62,576 nt of DNA. Source: Gordonia alkanivorans NBRC 16433. GTDB taxonomy: Bacteria; Actinomycetota; Actinomycetes; Mycobacteriales; Mycobacteriaceae. The position numbers and the translations under genes were made by a program. The stretch spans positions 1 to 62,576 of the forward strand of contig NZ_BACI01000118.1 of NCBI RefSeq assembly GCF_000225505.1, written 5' to 3'. This document shows, piece by piece, positions 31,955 through 41,226 of this stretch; within the stretch, counting starts at the first letter, position 1, and each line of letters opens with the position of its first letter. Below the pieces are notes generated by a model. The model did not search any database and had not been told where the DNA came from. It worked only from the letters and a program-made list of their open reading frames with translations.

Positions 31955-33148
31955 CTATTTCTGGATCAATTCCCGCGGGAACGACGTGAAACACTCGACG
32001 CCGGTGGGGCTCACCCGCACCGATTCGGAGAGCTCGAAACCGTAGTTCTCCATCCACATTCCGCAGACGATGTGGAAGGTCATGTTGGTCTCCAGGATGG
32101 TCTCGTCCTCGGAGCGGATGCTGATGGTGCGCTCACCCCAGTCCGGCGGGTACCCGATGCCGATCGAATACCCCAGGCGCGACGGCTTTTCGAGGCCGTA
32201 CTTGGCCAGGGTCCAGTTCCAGGTGGAGGCGAGTTCGCGTGTCGCCACACCCGGCTTGATCGCCTCGAGGACGTTGTTCAGGCCCTCGGCGGTCGCCTTC
32301 GCGACGTAGTCGAGATCCTTGTGCGGAGTGCCCAGCGAGACCGTCCGTGCGAGCGGGCAGTGGTACCGGTTGTGGGCGCCGGTCAGCTCGATGACCACCG
32401 CCTCGTCCTCGACGAAAGTTCCCTGATGCCAGGTGAGATGAGGGGTGTCGGCCGCCGCGCCGGTGGGCATCATCGGCACGATCGCCGGGTAGTCGCCGCC
32501 GTAGTCGGGTGTCCCGGTGATCTGTGCCTGTGAGATCGCCGCCGCCGCATCACACTGCCGCACACCGACGTCGATCGTGTCGATCGCCGCGCGCATGGCC
32601 TCCGAACACACCATCCCGGCCTGACGCATCAGCTGGACCTCGGCCTCGGACTTGACCGACCGCACCCAATTCACGAGCTCGAAGTTGTCGACCAGCTTCC
32701 ACTCCGGGATCGCATTGTGCAATGCGCGATAGGCCTTGGGGGAGAAGAAGTGCGAGTCCATCTCCAGGCCGACCGATCCGCCACGGGAGGCCGGCGCGAT
32801 CGCGTGCCGCTGACGGAGTGACCACGCGACCCAGTCGAAAGGATGCACGTGGGGTCGGTGTACGTAGCTCTCCGGGTAGCCGACGATCTGGTCGTCCGGC
32901 AGCCATGTGGTGCGGTGCGCACCACGGGCGTCCATCTCCCGGGCGTAGAAGACCATCTCGCCCTCGATCGGGACGAACAGCATCTGCGGGGTGTAGAACG
33001 ACCACGCGTTGTACCCGATCAGATAGAAGATGTTGGCCGGGTCGGTGACGATGATCGCCGACAACCCCTGACGGTCCATGAGTTCACGGACCTTCGTCAG
33101 GCGCTGTTCGTACTCGCTGTCGGTGAACAGCTGAGCACCGAGGTACAT
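31955..33148 (-). CDS. doeA: Ectoine hydrolase DoeA/EutD-like (M24 peptidase family)
   Basis: 397 aa; ATG 33148. The chain follows the DoeA pattern as I remember it: IIVTDPANIFYLIGYNAWSF, REMDARGAHRTTW, GLEMDSHFFSPKAYRAL, DYGGDYPAIVPMMPTG, PHLTWHQGTF, YHCPLARTVSLGTP, GYSIGIGYPPDWGERT and a C-terminal WMENYGFELSESV. DoeA opens the ring of ectoine to N-acetyl-diaminobutyrate; the wider pita-bread family includes Xaa-Pro peptidases and creatinases, but the GDYPAIVP and YPPDWGERT phrases favour DoeA. Neighbouring aminotransferases, semialdehyde dehydrogenase and M20 deacylase support an amino-acid-like substrate route. Confidence 0.8.
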   Translation of the reverse strand: MYLGAQLFTDSEYEQRLTKVRELMDRQGLSAIIVTDPANIFYLIGYNAWSFYTPQMLFVPIEGEMVFYAREMDARGAHRTTWLPDDQIVGYPESYVHRPHVHPFDWVAWSLRQRHAIAPASRGGSVGLEMDSHFFSPKAYRALHNAIPEWKLVDNFELVNWVRSVKSEAEVQLMRQAGMVCSEAMRAAIDTIDVGVRQCDAAAAISQAQITGTPDYGGDYPAIVPMMPTGAAADTPHLTWHQGTFVEDEAVVIELTGAHNRYHCPLARTVSLGTPHKDLDYVAKATAEGLNNVLEAIKPGVATRELASTWNWTLAKYGLEKPSRLGYSIGIGYPPDWGERTISIRSEDETILETNMTFHIVCGMWMENYGFELSESVRVSPTGVECFTSFPRELIQK

Positions 33149-33204
33149 GGGCTTGCTACTCCTTGGTCACACGTCGGTGGTCGGGGGATGTTCTGTTCGC
33201 GTAC

Positions 33205-34710
33205 TCAGCGGCGGATCGGCGTCGCCGTGTACTTCATGTCGAGGAATTCCTCGATGCCCACGCGGCCACCCTCGCGGCCGAGGCCGGACTCCTTGACACC
33301 GCCGAACGGCGCGGCCGGATTCGACACGATGCCCGTGTTGACCCCGACCATACCGGCTTCCAGCGCTGTCGACAGGCGAGCGCAACGGTCGACGTCCTGG
33401 CTGAAGAAGTAGGCGACCAGACCCCATGGGGTGTCGTTGGCGAGGGAGATCACCTCGTCGTCGGCAGCCGGATCGAGGGGGTTGTCGGCGTCGCCGAACG
33501 GGATGATCGCCGCGACCGGACCGAAGATCTCGTTGCGCACCAGGTCGGCCTCGAGCCCGACACCGGTCAGCACCGTAGGCGGGTAGAAGAAGCCTGGACC
33601 CTCCGGCGCCTCCCCGCCGCAGGCCACGGCGGCGCCCTTCGACACCGCGTCGTCGACGAGCGAGGCAACCTTCGCGACGGCCTTGGGTTCGACGAGGGGT
33701 CCGACCTGTGTTCCGTCGGCGGCGCCGTCGCCGACCTTCAGTGCGGCCATCTTCGCCGTGAACAGTTCGGTGAACTCGTCGATCACGCTGCGGTGCACGA
33801 AGATCCGGTTCGCCGCGGTGCACGCCTGACCGGTGTTGCGCATCTTGGCCAGCATGAGTCCGTCGACCGCGCGGGAGATGTCGGCGTCGGCGCACACGAT
33901 GAACGGGGCATTGCCGCCGAGCTCCATGGAGGTGCGCATGACGGTTCCGGCGGCCTGCCGCAGCAGGGTCTTGCCGACCTCGGTCGAGCCGGTGAAGCTG
34001 ACCTTGCGGGCGAGCCCGCTGTCCATCCACTCGGTGACCACCGTCGACGGATCGGTGGTGGTCACGACGTTCAGCACGCCGGCGGGCAGACCGGCCTCGA
34101 CGAGGATGTCGGCGAGGAGAAGGGTGGTCAGCGGGGTGAGCTCGGCGGGCTTGAGAACCATCGTGCAGCCGGCCGCGACGGCCGGCCCGATCTTGCGGGT
34201 TCCCATGGCCAGCGGGAAGTTCCACGGCGTGATCAGGATGCAGGGACCGACGGGCTGCCTGCTCACCACGATGCGGGTCCCGCCGTCTCCGGTGGTGGTG
34301 TGGTCGCCGCCGATGCGCACGGCCTCCTCGGCGAACCACCGGAAGAACTCGGCGCCATAGGCAACCTCACCCTTGGCCTCGGCGAGCGGCTTGCCCATCT
34401 CGGCCGTCATCACCGAGGCGATCTCGTCGACCCGGCTCATGATGAGTTCGTAGGCGCGGTAGAGGATTTCGCTCCGGTTCCGCGGCGACGTGGCCGCCCA
34501 TTCCGCCTGATGCGCGGCCGCGGTCTCGAGTGCGCGTCGGGCGTCGGTCGCGTCGGCGTCGGCCACCTGGGCGAGCACCTCGCCGGTCGCGGGATTGAGC
34601 ACGTCGAACCGGTCGCCGGCGGCGGCCGGAACCCATTCACCGCCGATGAACAGATCGGTGTGGATCGACGAGATGGCGTCGGGGACCTGGGTGGTGGCGA
34701 TGGCCGTCAT
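33205..34710 (-). CDS. gabD: NAD(P)-dependent succinate/aspartate-semialdehyde dehydrogenase (GabD-like)
   Basis: 501 aa; ATG 34710, overlapping the stop of the upstream gene by ATGA, with GAGGAG upstream. ALDH landmarks: ITPWNFPLAMGTRKIGPAVA, KPAELTPLT, FTGSTEVGKTLLR, catalytic Glu in MELGGNAPFIV, catalytic Cys in NTGQACTAANR and EIFGPVAAIIPF. The MELGGNAPFIV and KESGLGREGG phrases favour semialdehyde dehydrogenases. In ectoine catabolism the equivalent DoeC oxidises aspartate semialdehyde. The symbol follows the family, not a proven substrate. Confidence 0.88.
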   Translation of the reverse strand: MTAIATTQVPDAISSIHTDLFIGGEWVPAAAGDRFDVLNPATGEVLAQVADADATDARRALETAAAHQAEWAATSPRNRSEILYRAYELIMSRVDEIASVMTAEMGKPLAEAKGEVAYGAEFFRWFAEEAVRIGGDHTTTGDGGTRIVVSRQPVGPCILITPWNFPLAMGTRKIGPAVAAGCTMVLKPAELTPLTTLLLADILVEAGLPAGVLNVVTTTDPSTVVTEWMDSGLARKVSFTGSTEVGKTLLRQAAGTVMRTSMELGGNAPFIVCADADISRAVDGLMLAKMRNTGQACTAANRIFVHRSVIDEFTELFTAKMAALKVGDGAADGTQVGPLVEPKAVAKVASLVDDAVSKGAAVACGGEAPEGPGFFYPPTVLTGVGLEADLVRNEIFGPVAAIIPFGDADNPLDPAADDEVISLANDTPWGLVAYFFSQDVDRCARLSTALEAGMVGVNTGIVSNPAAPFGGVKESGLGREGGRVGIEEFLDMKYTATPIRR

Positions 34711-37700
34711 GATCGGGCTCTCCTCGGTTGGTCGGAGGTCGGTCGGGGTCGGGTCGTGGAGGTGAGAAGCTCGGCGAGGTGGACCCCGCGGATCTCGCGT
34801 GCGTCGGTCAGTCCGTCGTCGACAGCGGCGAGGTGTTCGACCGCCATCGCGCAACTGAATCCGTCGGTGACGACGGGGCGATGCGGGTCGTCGCGTAGCG
34901 CGGGTGCGAGGCCGTTCTCGGCGACGGCCATGCTGACCTCGTAGTGGCCCTTCTCGAAGCCGAAGTTGCCCGCCACACCGCAGCATCCGTCGGCGGAGTG
35001 CACGGTGACGCCGAGCGCTTCGAGAGCGGCGGTGCCGGTGCGTGCGCCGAAGACCGCGTACTCGTGGCAGTGGGTCTGGAGGGTCACCTCGTCCGGAAGG
35101 GACGGCGGTTGCCATCCTGCGTCGAGGAGGGTCGGGAGGTGGGCGGCGAAGCTGCGTACCCGGGCGGCGACGCGGCGCGCGCTGTCGGTCGGTATCAGTT
35201 CGGGCAGATCCTTGGCCAGTGACGCAGCGCAACTCGGCTCGGGCACCACGATGGGTCGGTCGGTGCCGTCGTCGAGATTCGCGGCGGTGCGCCGAAGGGT
35301 ACTGCGCGCCTTGCCCAACTGCCCGGTGGAGATCCAGGTGAGGGCGCAGCAGTTGTCCGCCGAACAACCTACCTGCTCGCCCGTAGCGCCCAGTACCTCC
35401 GCGGCGGCGGCGGCCACCCGCGGGCGGAAGGCGTGGGTGAACGAGTCGACGAACAGGATGACCTGCGAGCTCGGGGACACCGGGGCGAGATCGGCGAGAT
35501 GCGCCTTGCGGGCGCGCCGGGTCGCGAAAGCCGGCATCGTGCGACGGGGGTCGAGGCCGCCGGCGCGTGCGGCCAGACCGCTGATCTTCGACGACAGCGC
35601 GCGATTGATCAGCGGCGCAACCGTTCCGGCCACCGTCAGCCAGGCCGGCATCCAGCCCAGGGAGTAATGCGACAGCGGGCGCAGACGGCGGCGGTAGTGG
35701 TGGTCGAGGAACTCCGACTTGTAGGTGGCCATGTCGACGCCGGTCGGGCAGTCCGTCGAACATGCCTTGCAGGACAAGCACAATTCGAGAGCGTCGGCGA
35801 CCTCGGGTGAACGCCAGCCCTCGTCGACCGATGGGGCCGTGCGCACCATGTCCTGGAGGACGCGGGCCCGACCCCGCGTCGAGTCCTTCTCGTCGCGGGT
35901 CGCCCGGTAGCTGGGGCACATGACGCCGCCGGTGTCGGCGCGGCACCGGCCGACGCCGATGCAGCCCTGGACGGCGTGGACGAACGGATCGAGGAGCGGG
36001 AGCTCGTGAGAACCGCCCCTGGCCTCCGCCCCCGAGGGAGCCGCCGCCGACGTATCGTCGCCGGCGCCGCTGCTGAGGGCGGATCTCGGGGTCGTATCTC
36101 GGGAGTCGTGGCCGTGGCCGAGGTCGAAGGTGGTCGGCCAGGTGCGCCGGGGGACGTCGGCGAGGGCGAGGTCGGCGGTGATGGACAGCGGGTCGACGAT
36201 GCTGCCCGGGTTGAGGTTGCCGGTCGGGTCCCAGATCGACTTGAAGCGCGCGAAGGCGGCCATCATCGCCGGTGAGTACATGATCGGCAGCAAGGCCGAG
36301 CGGGCCCGACCGTCACCGTGCTCGCCCGACAACGAACCTCCGTGACGCACAACGAGATCCGCGGCATCGGTGCAGAAGTGTTCCATCACGGCGCGTCCGT
36401 CGGGGGTGCGCAGGTCGAACGTGATGCGCACATGCATGCAGCCGGCACCGAAGTGGCCGTACATGACACCGGTGAGGCGGTGCCGGTCGAGGAGTTCGGC
36501 GAAGTCGTCGAGGTAGTCGGCCAGACGCTCGGGGGCGACCGCCGCATCCTCCCAGCCGGGCCAGGATTCGTAGTCGCCCCCGACGCTTTCGTCGTCAGGG
36601 TCGGCCAGGCGCGACGACAGGCCGGCGCCGTCCTCGCGGACGCGCCACAACGCCGTGCGCCGTGCCGGGTCGTCGACGACGGTGGCATCGATCATCCGGC
36701 CCTGGCCACGCAGGTGGTCGAGGAGTCGCTTGGCGGTCGCCGGAACGTCGGATTCGCCCTGTGTCTGGGCGCTTTCGGAGTCGATGTCGATGAACAGCCA
36801 AGCCGAACCCTCGGGGAGGCCGGCGACCGTGTCCCGGCCGCGGCGCGCTGCCATCGTGGCGACGATCTTGCGGTCGATGCCCTCGATGGCCGACGGTGCG
36901 AACGGGAGGATCGCGGGCACATCGCGGGCGGCGTCGGCGGGGGAGTGGTAGCCGACGCAGAGCAGGAGTTGCGAGGTGGCGACCGGGACGAGGCGCACCT
37001 TCGCAGACACCACGATCGCGCAGGTCCCCTCGCTCCCGACGAGTGCACGGGCGACGTCGAATCCGTTCTCCGGCAACAAACGTGCGAGGTGATACCCCGA
37101 GACCTGGCGGGGGATGGTCTCCAGTTCGGTGCGCAGGATCGCGAGGTTGCTCGACGCGAGTTTCCGCAACTCGTCGGTGATCTCGGCGGCCCGCGCCACG
37201 GCCTTCCGGTCGTGGGGATCGGTGGCGTACAACCCGTCGCGCGTCGCGGTGAGCAGCATCCCGTCGGCGGTGACGAGGTGCAGTTCGATCACGTGGTCGC
37301 TGGTGCGTCCGTATCGAACGGAGTGATTTCCGCAGGCGTCGTTGCCGATTGCCCCGCCGAGGGTTGCCCGTGACGCCGACGACGGGTCCGGGGCAAAGGT
37401 CAGCCGTCCTTCCGTCGCTGCACGAGCCCGCGCCGCCAGAGTGGTGAGCACGATGCCCGAACCCGCTACGGCGCTCGAGTTCTCGGCATCGACCGACAGC
37501 ACCTGATCCAGGTGACGGGACAGGTCGATGACCACTCCGTCGCCGATGGCGTTGCCCGCCATCGAGGTCCCGCCGCCGCGCACGATCACCGGGACGCCGA
37601 TGGCGTGACATCGCGCGACGATCGTCGCGACCTCGCGCGCAGACCGCGGGAAGGTCACGGCCCGCGGCGGGATGCGGTAATTCGAGGCGTCGTAGGAGTA

Positions 37701-37769
37701 TTCGGCCAGACGGCGGGGCGAGGCGTCGGCATCGATGCCGAGGTCGGCGAGCTCGTCTGCGATGTCCAC
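34707..37769 (-). CDS. FAD- and Fe-S-containing D-2-hydroxyacid dehydrogenase (YdiJ/GlcD-GlpC fusion)
   Basis: 1020 aa from GTG 37769, four bases after the aminotransferase stop. Residues 40-530: FAD-linked oxidase (VIVRGGGTSMAGNAIGDGVV, GGAIGNDACGNHSVRYGR, LVGSEGTCAIV, MYGHFGAGCMHVR, SLSGEHGDGRARS). Residues about 600-720: two 4Fe-4S motifs (GCIGVGRCRADTGGVMCPSY and CLSCKACSTDCPTGVD). C-terminal CCG domains (CSADNCCALTW, ADGCCGVAGNFGFEKGHYE). The length and order match E. coli YdiJ, a D-2-hydroxyglutarate dehydrogenase. An acidic, low-complexity insert (about 545-590) joins the FAD and Fe-S parts. It donates electrons to an unknown acceptor. Confidence 0.87.
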   Translation of the reverse strand: MDIADELADLGIDADASPRRLAEYSYDASNYRIPPRAVTFPRSAREVATIVARCHAIGVPVIVRGGGTSMAGNAIGDGVVIDLSRHLDQVLSVDAENSSAVAGSGIVLTTLAARARAATEGRLTFAPDPSSASRATLGGAIGNDACGNHSVRYGRTSDHVIELHLVTADGMLLTATRDGLYATDPHDRKAVARAAEITDELRKLASSNLAILRTELETIPRQVSGYHLARLLPENGFDVARALVGSEGTCAIVVSAKVRLVPVATSQLLLCVGYHSPADAARDVPAILPFAPSAIEGIDRKIVATMAARRGRDTVAGLPEGSAWLFIDIDSESAQTQGESDVPATAKRLLDHLRGQGRMIDATVVDDPARRTALWRVREDGAGLSSRLADPDDESVGGDYESWPGWEDAAVAPERLADYLDDFAELLDRHRLTGVMYGHFGAGCMHVRITFDLRTPDGRAVMEHFCTDAADLVVRHGGSLSGEHGDGRARSALLPIMYSPAMMAAFARFKSIWDPTGNLNPGSIVDPLSITADLALADVPRRTWPTTFDLGHGHDSRDTTPRSALSSGAGDDTSAAAPSGAEARGGSHELPLLDPFVHAVQGCIGVGRCRADTGGVMCPSYRATRDEKDSTRGRARVLQDMVRTAPSVDEGWRSPEVADALELCLSCKACSTDCPTGVDMATYKSEFLDHHYRRRLRPLSHYSLGWMPAWLTVAGTVAPLINRALSSKISGLAARAGGLDPRRTMPAFATRRARKAHLADLAPVSPSSQVILFVDSFTHAFRPRVAAAAAEVLGATGEQVGCSADNCCALTWISTGQLGKARSTLRRTAANLDDGTDRPIVVPEPSCAASLAKDLPELIPTDSARRVAARVRSFAAHLPTLLDAGWQPPSLPDEVTLQTHCHEYAVFGARTGTAALEALGVTVHSADGCCGVAGNFGFEKGHYEVSMAVAENGLAPALRDDPHRPVVTDGFSCAMAVEHLAAVDDGLTDAREIRGVHLAELLTSTTRPRPTSDQPRRARS

Positions 37770-37773
37770 CGGC

Positions 37774-39081
37774 CTAACCCAGTGCGGCATGCAGCGCCGC
37801 GCCGAACCGCGCGACACCGAGGTCGATCTCGTCGGCGGTCACCACCAGCGCCGGGATGAGGCGGACGACGTTGGCCGACGGCCCGCAGGTCAGCGTCAAC
37901 AGGCCCTGTTCCGTGGTGGCCTGCTGCACCGCGACGGCGGCCGGGGCGTCGGGCACCCGGTTGCCGGCGGCATCGGTGGAGACGAACTCGATGCCGGCCA
38001 TCAGGCCGAGGCCCCGGACGTCGCCGACGCCCGGGAACGGCGCGCACACCTCGCGAAGCCCCGCGAGCAGTTGCTCTCCGCGCACGCGGGCGTTCTCCAC
38101 GAGTCCCTCGGCCTCGATGACCTCGAGAGTCGCGACCGCGGCTGCGGCGGCCACGGCGTTGCCACCGTAGGTTCCGCCCTGCGATCCCGGCCACGCCTTG
38201 CTCATCAGCTCGGTCGACGCGGCGATCGCCGAGATCGGGAAGCCCGACGCCAGACCCTTTGCGGTGACGATGATGTCCGGGGTCAGGCCCTCGGCGTGCT
38301 GGTGGCCCCAGAATCTGCCGGTGCGACCGAACCCGGCCTGCACCTCGTCGAGGATGAGCAGGATGCCGTGGCGGTCGGCGCGCTCGCGCAGGCCCTGGAG
38401 GAATCGGGGCGGCGTCGGCAGGTAGCCGCCGTCGCCGAGGACGGGCTCGATGAGGAACGCGGCGGTGTCGTTGGGTGCGACGCGCGACTGCAGGAGGTAG
38501 TCGAGCTCCCGCAGCGCGAAGTCGACCGCGGTGTCGGTGTCCCAGCCGTAGCGGAAGGCGTAGGGGAACGGTGCCATGTGCACGCCGCCCATCAGCGGGG
38601 AGAAGCCGGCCGAGAAGCGGGTGCCCGCGGTGGTGAGGCTTGCGGCCGCGACGGTGCGGCCGTGGAATCCGCCCTGGAAGACGATGATGTTCGGCTTCGC
38701 GGTCGCCATGCGGGCAAGGCGGATCGCGGCCTCGACGGCCTCCGAACCCGAGTTGGCGTAGAAGACGGAGTCCAGGCCGGCCGGCAGGACCGCACCGAGT
38801 CGTTCGGTCAGCTCGAGCAGCGGCGGGTGCATGACGGTCGTGTACTGGGCGTGGATCACCTTGGCGCACTGGGCCTGCGCGGCCTCGACCACGTGCGGGT
38901 GGCAGTGGCCGGTGCTGGTGACGCCGATGCCGGTGGTGAAGTCGAGGTAGTCGCGGCCGTCGGTGCCGTGGATCCAGGACCCCAGCGCATGGTCGACGAC
39001 GACCGGCGTCGCCTGCTTGAGCGCAGGACTGAGTGAGGCCGTCTGGTGGATGCGGGTGGGGGAGTCAACGCCGGCAGTCAT
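37774..39081 (-). CDS. Class III PLP aminotransferase (GabT/DoeD-like)
   Basis: 435 aa; ATG 39081. Omega-aminotransferase motifs: YLDFTTGIGVTSTGHCHPHV, VFYANSGSEAVEAAIRLAR, QGGFHGRTVAAASLTT, ILDEVQAGFGRTGRFWGHQH, Schiff-base lysine in IIVTAKGLASGFPISA and GGTYGGNAVAAAAAVATL. Such enzymes move the terminal amino group of GABA, diaminobutyrate, acetylornithine or similar to a 2-oxo acid and make a semialdehyde, which the GabD-like gene of the operon would oxidise. First gene of the operon, divergent from the hydroxyacid dehydrogenase across 87 bp with palindromes. Confidence 0.88.
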   Translation of the reverse strand: MTAGVDSPTRIHQTASLSPALKQATPVVVDHALGSWIHGTDGRDYLDFTTGIGVTSTGHCHPHVVEAAQAQCAKVIHAQYTTVMHPPLLELTERLGAVLPAGLDSVFYANSGSEAVEAAIRLARMATAKPNIIVFQGGFHGRTVAAASLTTAGTRFSAGFSPLMGGVHMAPFPYAFRYGWDTDTAVDFALRELDYLLQSRVAPNDTAAFLIEPVLGDGGYLPTPPRFLQGLRERADRHGILLILDEVQAGFGRTGRFWGHQHAEGLTPDIIVTAKGLASGFPISAIAASTELMSKAWPGSQGGTYGGNAVAAAAAVATLEVIEAEGLVENARVRGEQLLAGLREVCAPFPGVGDVRGLGLMAGIEFVSTDAAGNRVPDAPAAVAVQQATTEQGLLTLTCGPSANVVRLIPALVVTADEIDLGVARFGAALHAALG

Positions 39082-39100
39082 GGGTACACCGTGACGCTAG

Positions 39101-39120
39101 ATCGTACGATTGTCAACAAT
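39101..39120. promoter_or_regulatory. Adjacent palindromes in the 39.1-kb divergent promoter
   Basis: ATCGTACGAT (39101-39110) is a perfect 10-bp palindrome, immediately overlapped by ATTGTCAACAAT (39109-39120), an ATTGT-CA-ACAAT inverted repeat that resembles GntR/FadR-type operators. It is 20 bp upstream of the class III aminotransferase start and 49 bp from the divergent gene. No matching regulator is encoded in the window. Confidence 0.55.
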
Positions 39121-39168
39121 GTGACAGTCGGCGGTGCTCAGGGGTTGTTCTCGGGCTACGGTGGCCGC

Positions 39169-40182
39169 ATGAGCACCCGACGTCCGGTCCTCGCGCTCCT
39201 CGGTGCCCCAGGTGTCGCGCCGCCATCGAACCTCGATCAGCTCGCCGAACTCGCCGAGATACGCCATTGCGTCGCAGACGATCTCGCGGATGCGCTGCCG
39301 GGTGCGGACGCGTTGGTGTTGTGGGACTTCTTCTCTCGGGCGCTCGCCGACAACTGGGGTGAGACGACCGCGTCGCTGAGGTGGGTGCACGTCTGCGCGG
39401 CAGGTGTCGACTCGCTGCAGTTCGACGAGCTGAAGACCTCCGATGTGGTGGTGACCAACGCGCACGGCGTGTTCGACCGGCCCATCGCCGAGTTCGTCCT
39501 CGCCTCGATCCTCGCCCGGGACAAGCGGTTACACGAGTCGATGGCCCTGCAGCGCGATCACGTGTGGAAGCATCGGGAAACCGTCGGCACGTCGCGTACC
39601 TCGGCCCTCGTCATCGGGACCGGCGGAATCGGCCGAGCCACCGCGCGGCTACTCCGTGCCGTGGGGATGCACGTCGTCGGCGGCGGGCGAACCGCGCGGG
39701 AGTCCGACCCCGACTTCGGCCGGGTCGTCGCCACCGCCGAACTCGCCGAGCATGTCGGCGACTTCGACAACGTCGTCACCATCGCGCCGCTGACCCCACA
39801 GACCGCCGGGATGATCGACGCGGAGGTGCTCGCCGCGATGAAACCGGGCGCGCATCTGATCAACGTCGGCCGCGGCGAACTCGTCGACGAGCCGGCGCTG
39901 ATCGACGCGCTGCGGTCGGGGCGCCTCGGTGCGGCCTCGCTCGACGTGTTCGCGACCGAACCGCTGCCCGCCGACAACGAGCTGTGGGATCTGCCCGGCG
40001 TCGCGATCTCGGCGCACATGAGCGGCGACGCGCTCGGCTGGCGCGAGGCGCTGTCGGAACAGATCCTCGAGAACCTGCGCCGATACGTCGGTCTGGACGA
40101 CACCGCGGACGGTGCCGTCGTCGCCGAGACGCTGGTCAACGTCGTCGACAAGGAACGCGGCTACCTAACCGGAGGCGGATGA
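39169..40182 (+). CDS. D-2-hydroxyacid dehydrogenase (NAD-dependent)
   Basis: 337 aa; ATG 39169. The lid region holds GVFDRPIAEFVLASILARDK; the NAD site is ALVIGTGGIGRATARLLRAVG; the catalytic Arg is in INVGRGELVDEPAL, Glu in DVFATEPLP and His in ISAHMSG, which replaces the more usual TPHISG. This places it in the phosphoglycerate-dehydrogenase-like superfamily of glyoxylate/hydroxypyruvate reductases, not PGDH itself (no ACT domain). It is divergent from the ectoine-type operon and followed closely by the core block at 40220, so it may belong to either. Confidence 0.85.
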   Translation: MSTRRPVLALLGAPGVAPPSNLDQLAELAEIRHCVADDLADALPGADALVLWDFFSRALADNWGETTASLRWVHVCAAGVDSLQFDELKTSDVVVTNAHGVFDRPIAEFVLASILARDKRLHESMALQRDHVWKHRETVGTSRTSALVIGTGGIGRATARLLRAVGMHVVGGGRTARESDPDFGRVVATAELAEHVGDFDNVVTIAPLTPQTAGMIDAEVLAAMKPGAHLINVGRGELVDEPALIDALRSGRLGAASLDVFATEPLPADNELWDLPGVAISAHMSGDALGWREALSEQILENLRRYVGLDDTADGAVVAETLVNVVDKERGYLTGGG

Positions 40183-40219
40183 CGTCGTCGCGGCGCGGCC
40201 GATAGTAGGCTGTAGCGCG

Positions 40220-41140
40220 ATGACCACCGTCTATTTCCTGATCGCCGCCGTGGCACTCGCGGGTGCGGGCGTCCTGTTGTGGCTCGACCGGCAGCGGTCG
40301 AGCGTCGCGCGGCACCAGCGTGCGATCTGGGGGGATGAGCACGAGTTCAAGTTCCGCGAGACGGACACCAAGCTGCGCAAGGTGTTCCGTCGGGCGACGA
40401 TGAACGTCCCCGATCACGTCGAGGTCCGCGACGTCGCCTACGGCCGCTACGGCGGCGTGGAGACCGTTGTCTTCGATCTCGCCGAGACCGCGACCGTGAT
40501 CGCCGTCCGCCGATCCTCGCCCTCGCCCGTCGTCGTCGACCTGCGTCACGAGGATGTGCTCGCGCCCGCCGAGGAGGACGTCGAGCTCCTCGGTGCGATG
40601 GGGCCGCGGGTCATGTTCTCCAACAACCTCGACGTCGCCCGGCGCGTGTGCGACCGGCGCATGGTCGCCCTGGCCAACAAGGCCCCGGCGTTCGTCGAGG
40701 TGCTGTGGAACGAGGGCAACTGGGCGCTCGGTTCGCTTCCGCTGACCAATGATCCCGCGACGCTCAACACCGGCCTCGAAGTGGTTCGACGCTTCGCCGA
40801 CCTGCTGCGCGTTCTCCCGCCGGTGCGTGAACCCGAGGACTCGCCCGACCCACGCGATCCGCACGGACCCACGCGCGCCGAGCTCGCCGACGAGAAGACC
40901 GAGTCGATGCGCGACAAGCGTCGCCGGCAGGCCGCGGCGGCTCCCGCCACAGAGGCTTCCCCGGCCGCCAAGCCGAGTGCCCCGCCGGTCCGTAAGCCGC
41001 CGCCGGCGACCGGTACCTCGTCGACGACGGGCCGGGGCATGGCCCCGATGCCGGTCCGCGGGTCCGCGACGCGCAAACCCGAGGACTCGCCGCGTCGGCC
41101 CGAGGACACCGGCGAGCGGTCGAATCGCCACCGCAGCTGA
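40220..41140 (+). CDS. Membrane-anchored conserved protein (Rv0383c-like position)
   Basis: 306 aa; ATG 40220. An N-terminal anchor (VYFLIAAVALAGAGVLLWL) is followed by a globular part (HEFKFRETDTKLRKVFRRA, RYGGVETVVFDLAETATVIAV, NEGNWALGSLPLTNDP) and a long disordered tail rich in P, R, A and S from about residue 210. Function unknown. In M. tuberculosis the gene before pyrE (Rv0382c) is Rv0383c, a conserved secreted protein; the order here is the same. No catalytic motif seen. Confidence 0.7.
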   Translation: MTTVYFLIAAVALAGAGVLLWLDRQRSSVARHQRAIWGDEHEFKFRETDTKLRKVFRRATMNVPDHVEVRDVAYGRYGGVETVVFDLAETATVIAVRRSSPSPVVVDLRHEDVLAPAEEDVELLGAMGPRVMFSNNLDVARRVCDRRMVALANKAPAFVEVLWNEGNWALGSLPLTNDPATLNTGLEVVRRFADLLRVLPPVREPEDSPDPRDPHGPTRAELADEKTESMRDKRRRQAAAAPATEASPAAKPSAPPVRKPPPATGTSSTTGRGMAPMPVRGSATRKPEDSPRRPEDTGERSNRHRS

Positions 41141-41226
41141 CCCGACAGGGCTGATCCGAACGGTGTCGCGGACACCGTAGGGTAATCGTCATCCAGTGCA
41201 CCGGCCGACAGCCGGAGAGTTCGAGA

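Noticed and set aside
33163..34944. 593-aa forward frame opposite the semialdehyde dehydrogenase
   Set aside because: Gly/Arg/Val-rich shadow; the reverse strand has an unmistakable ALDH.
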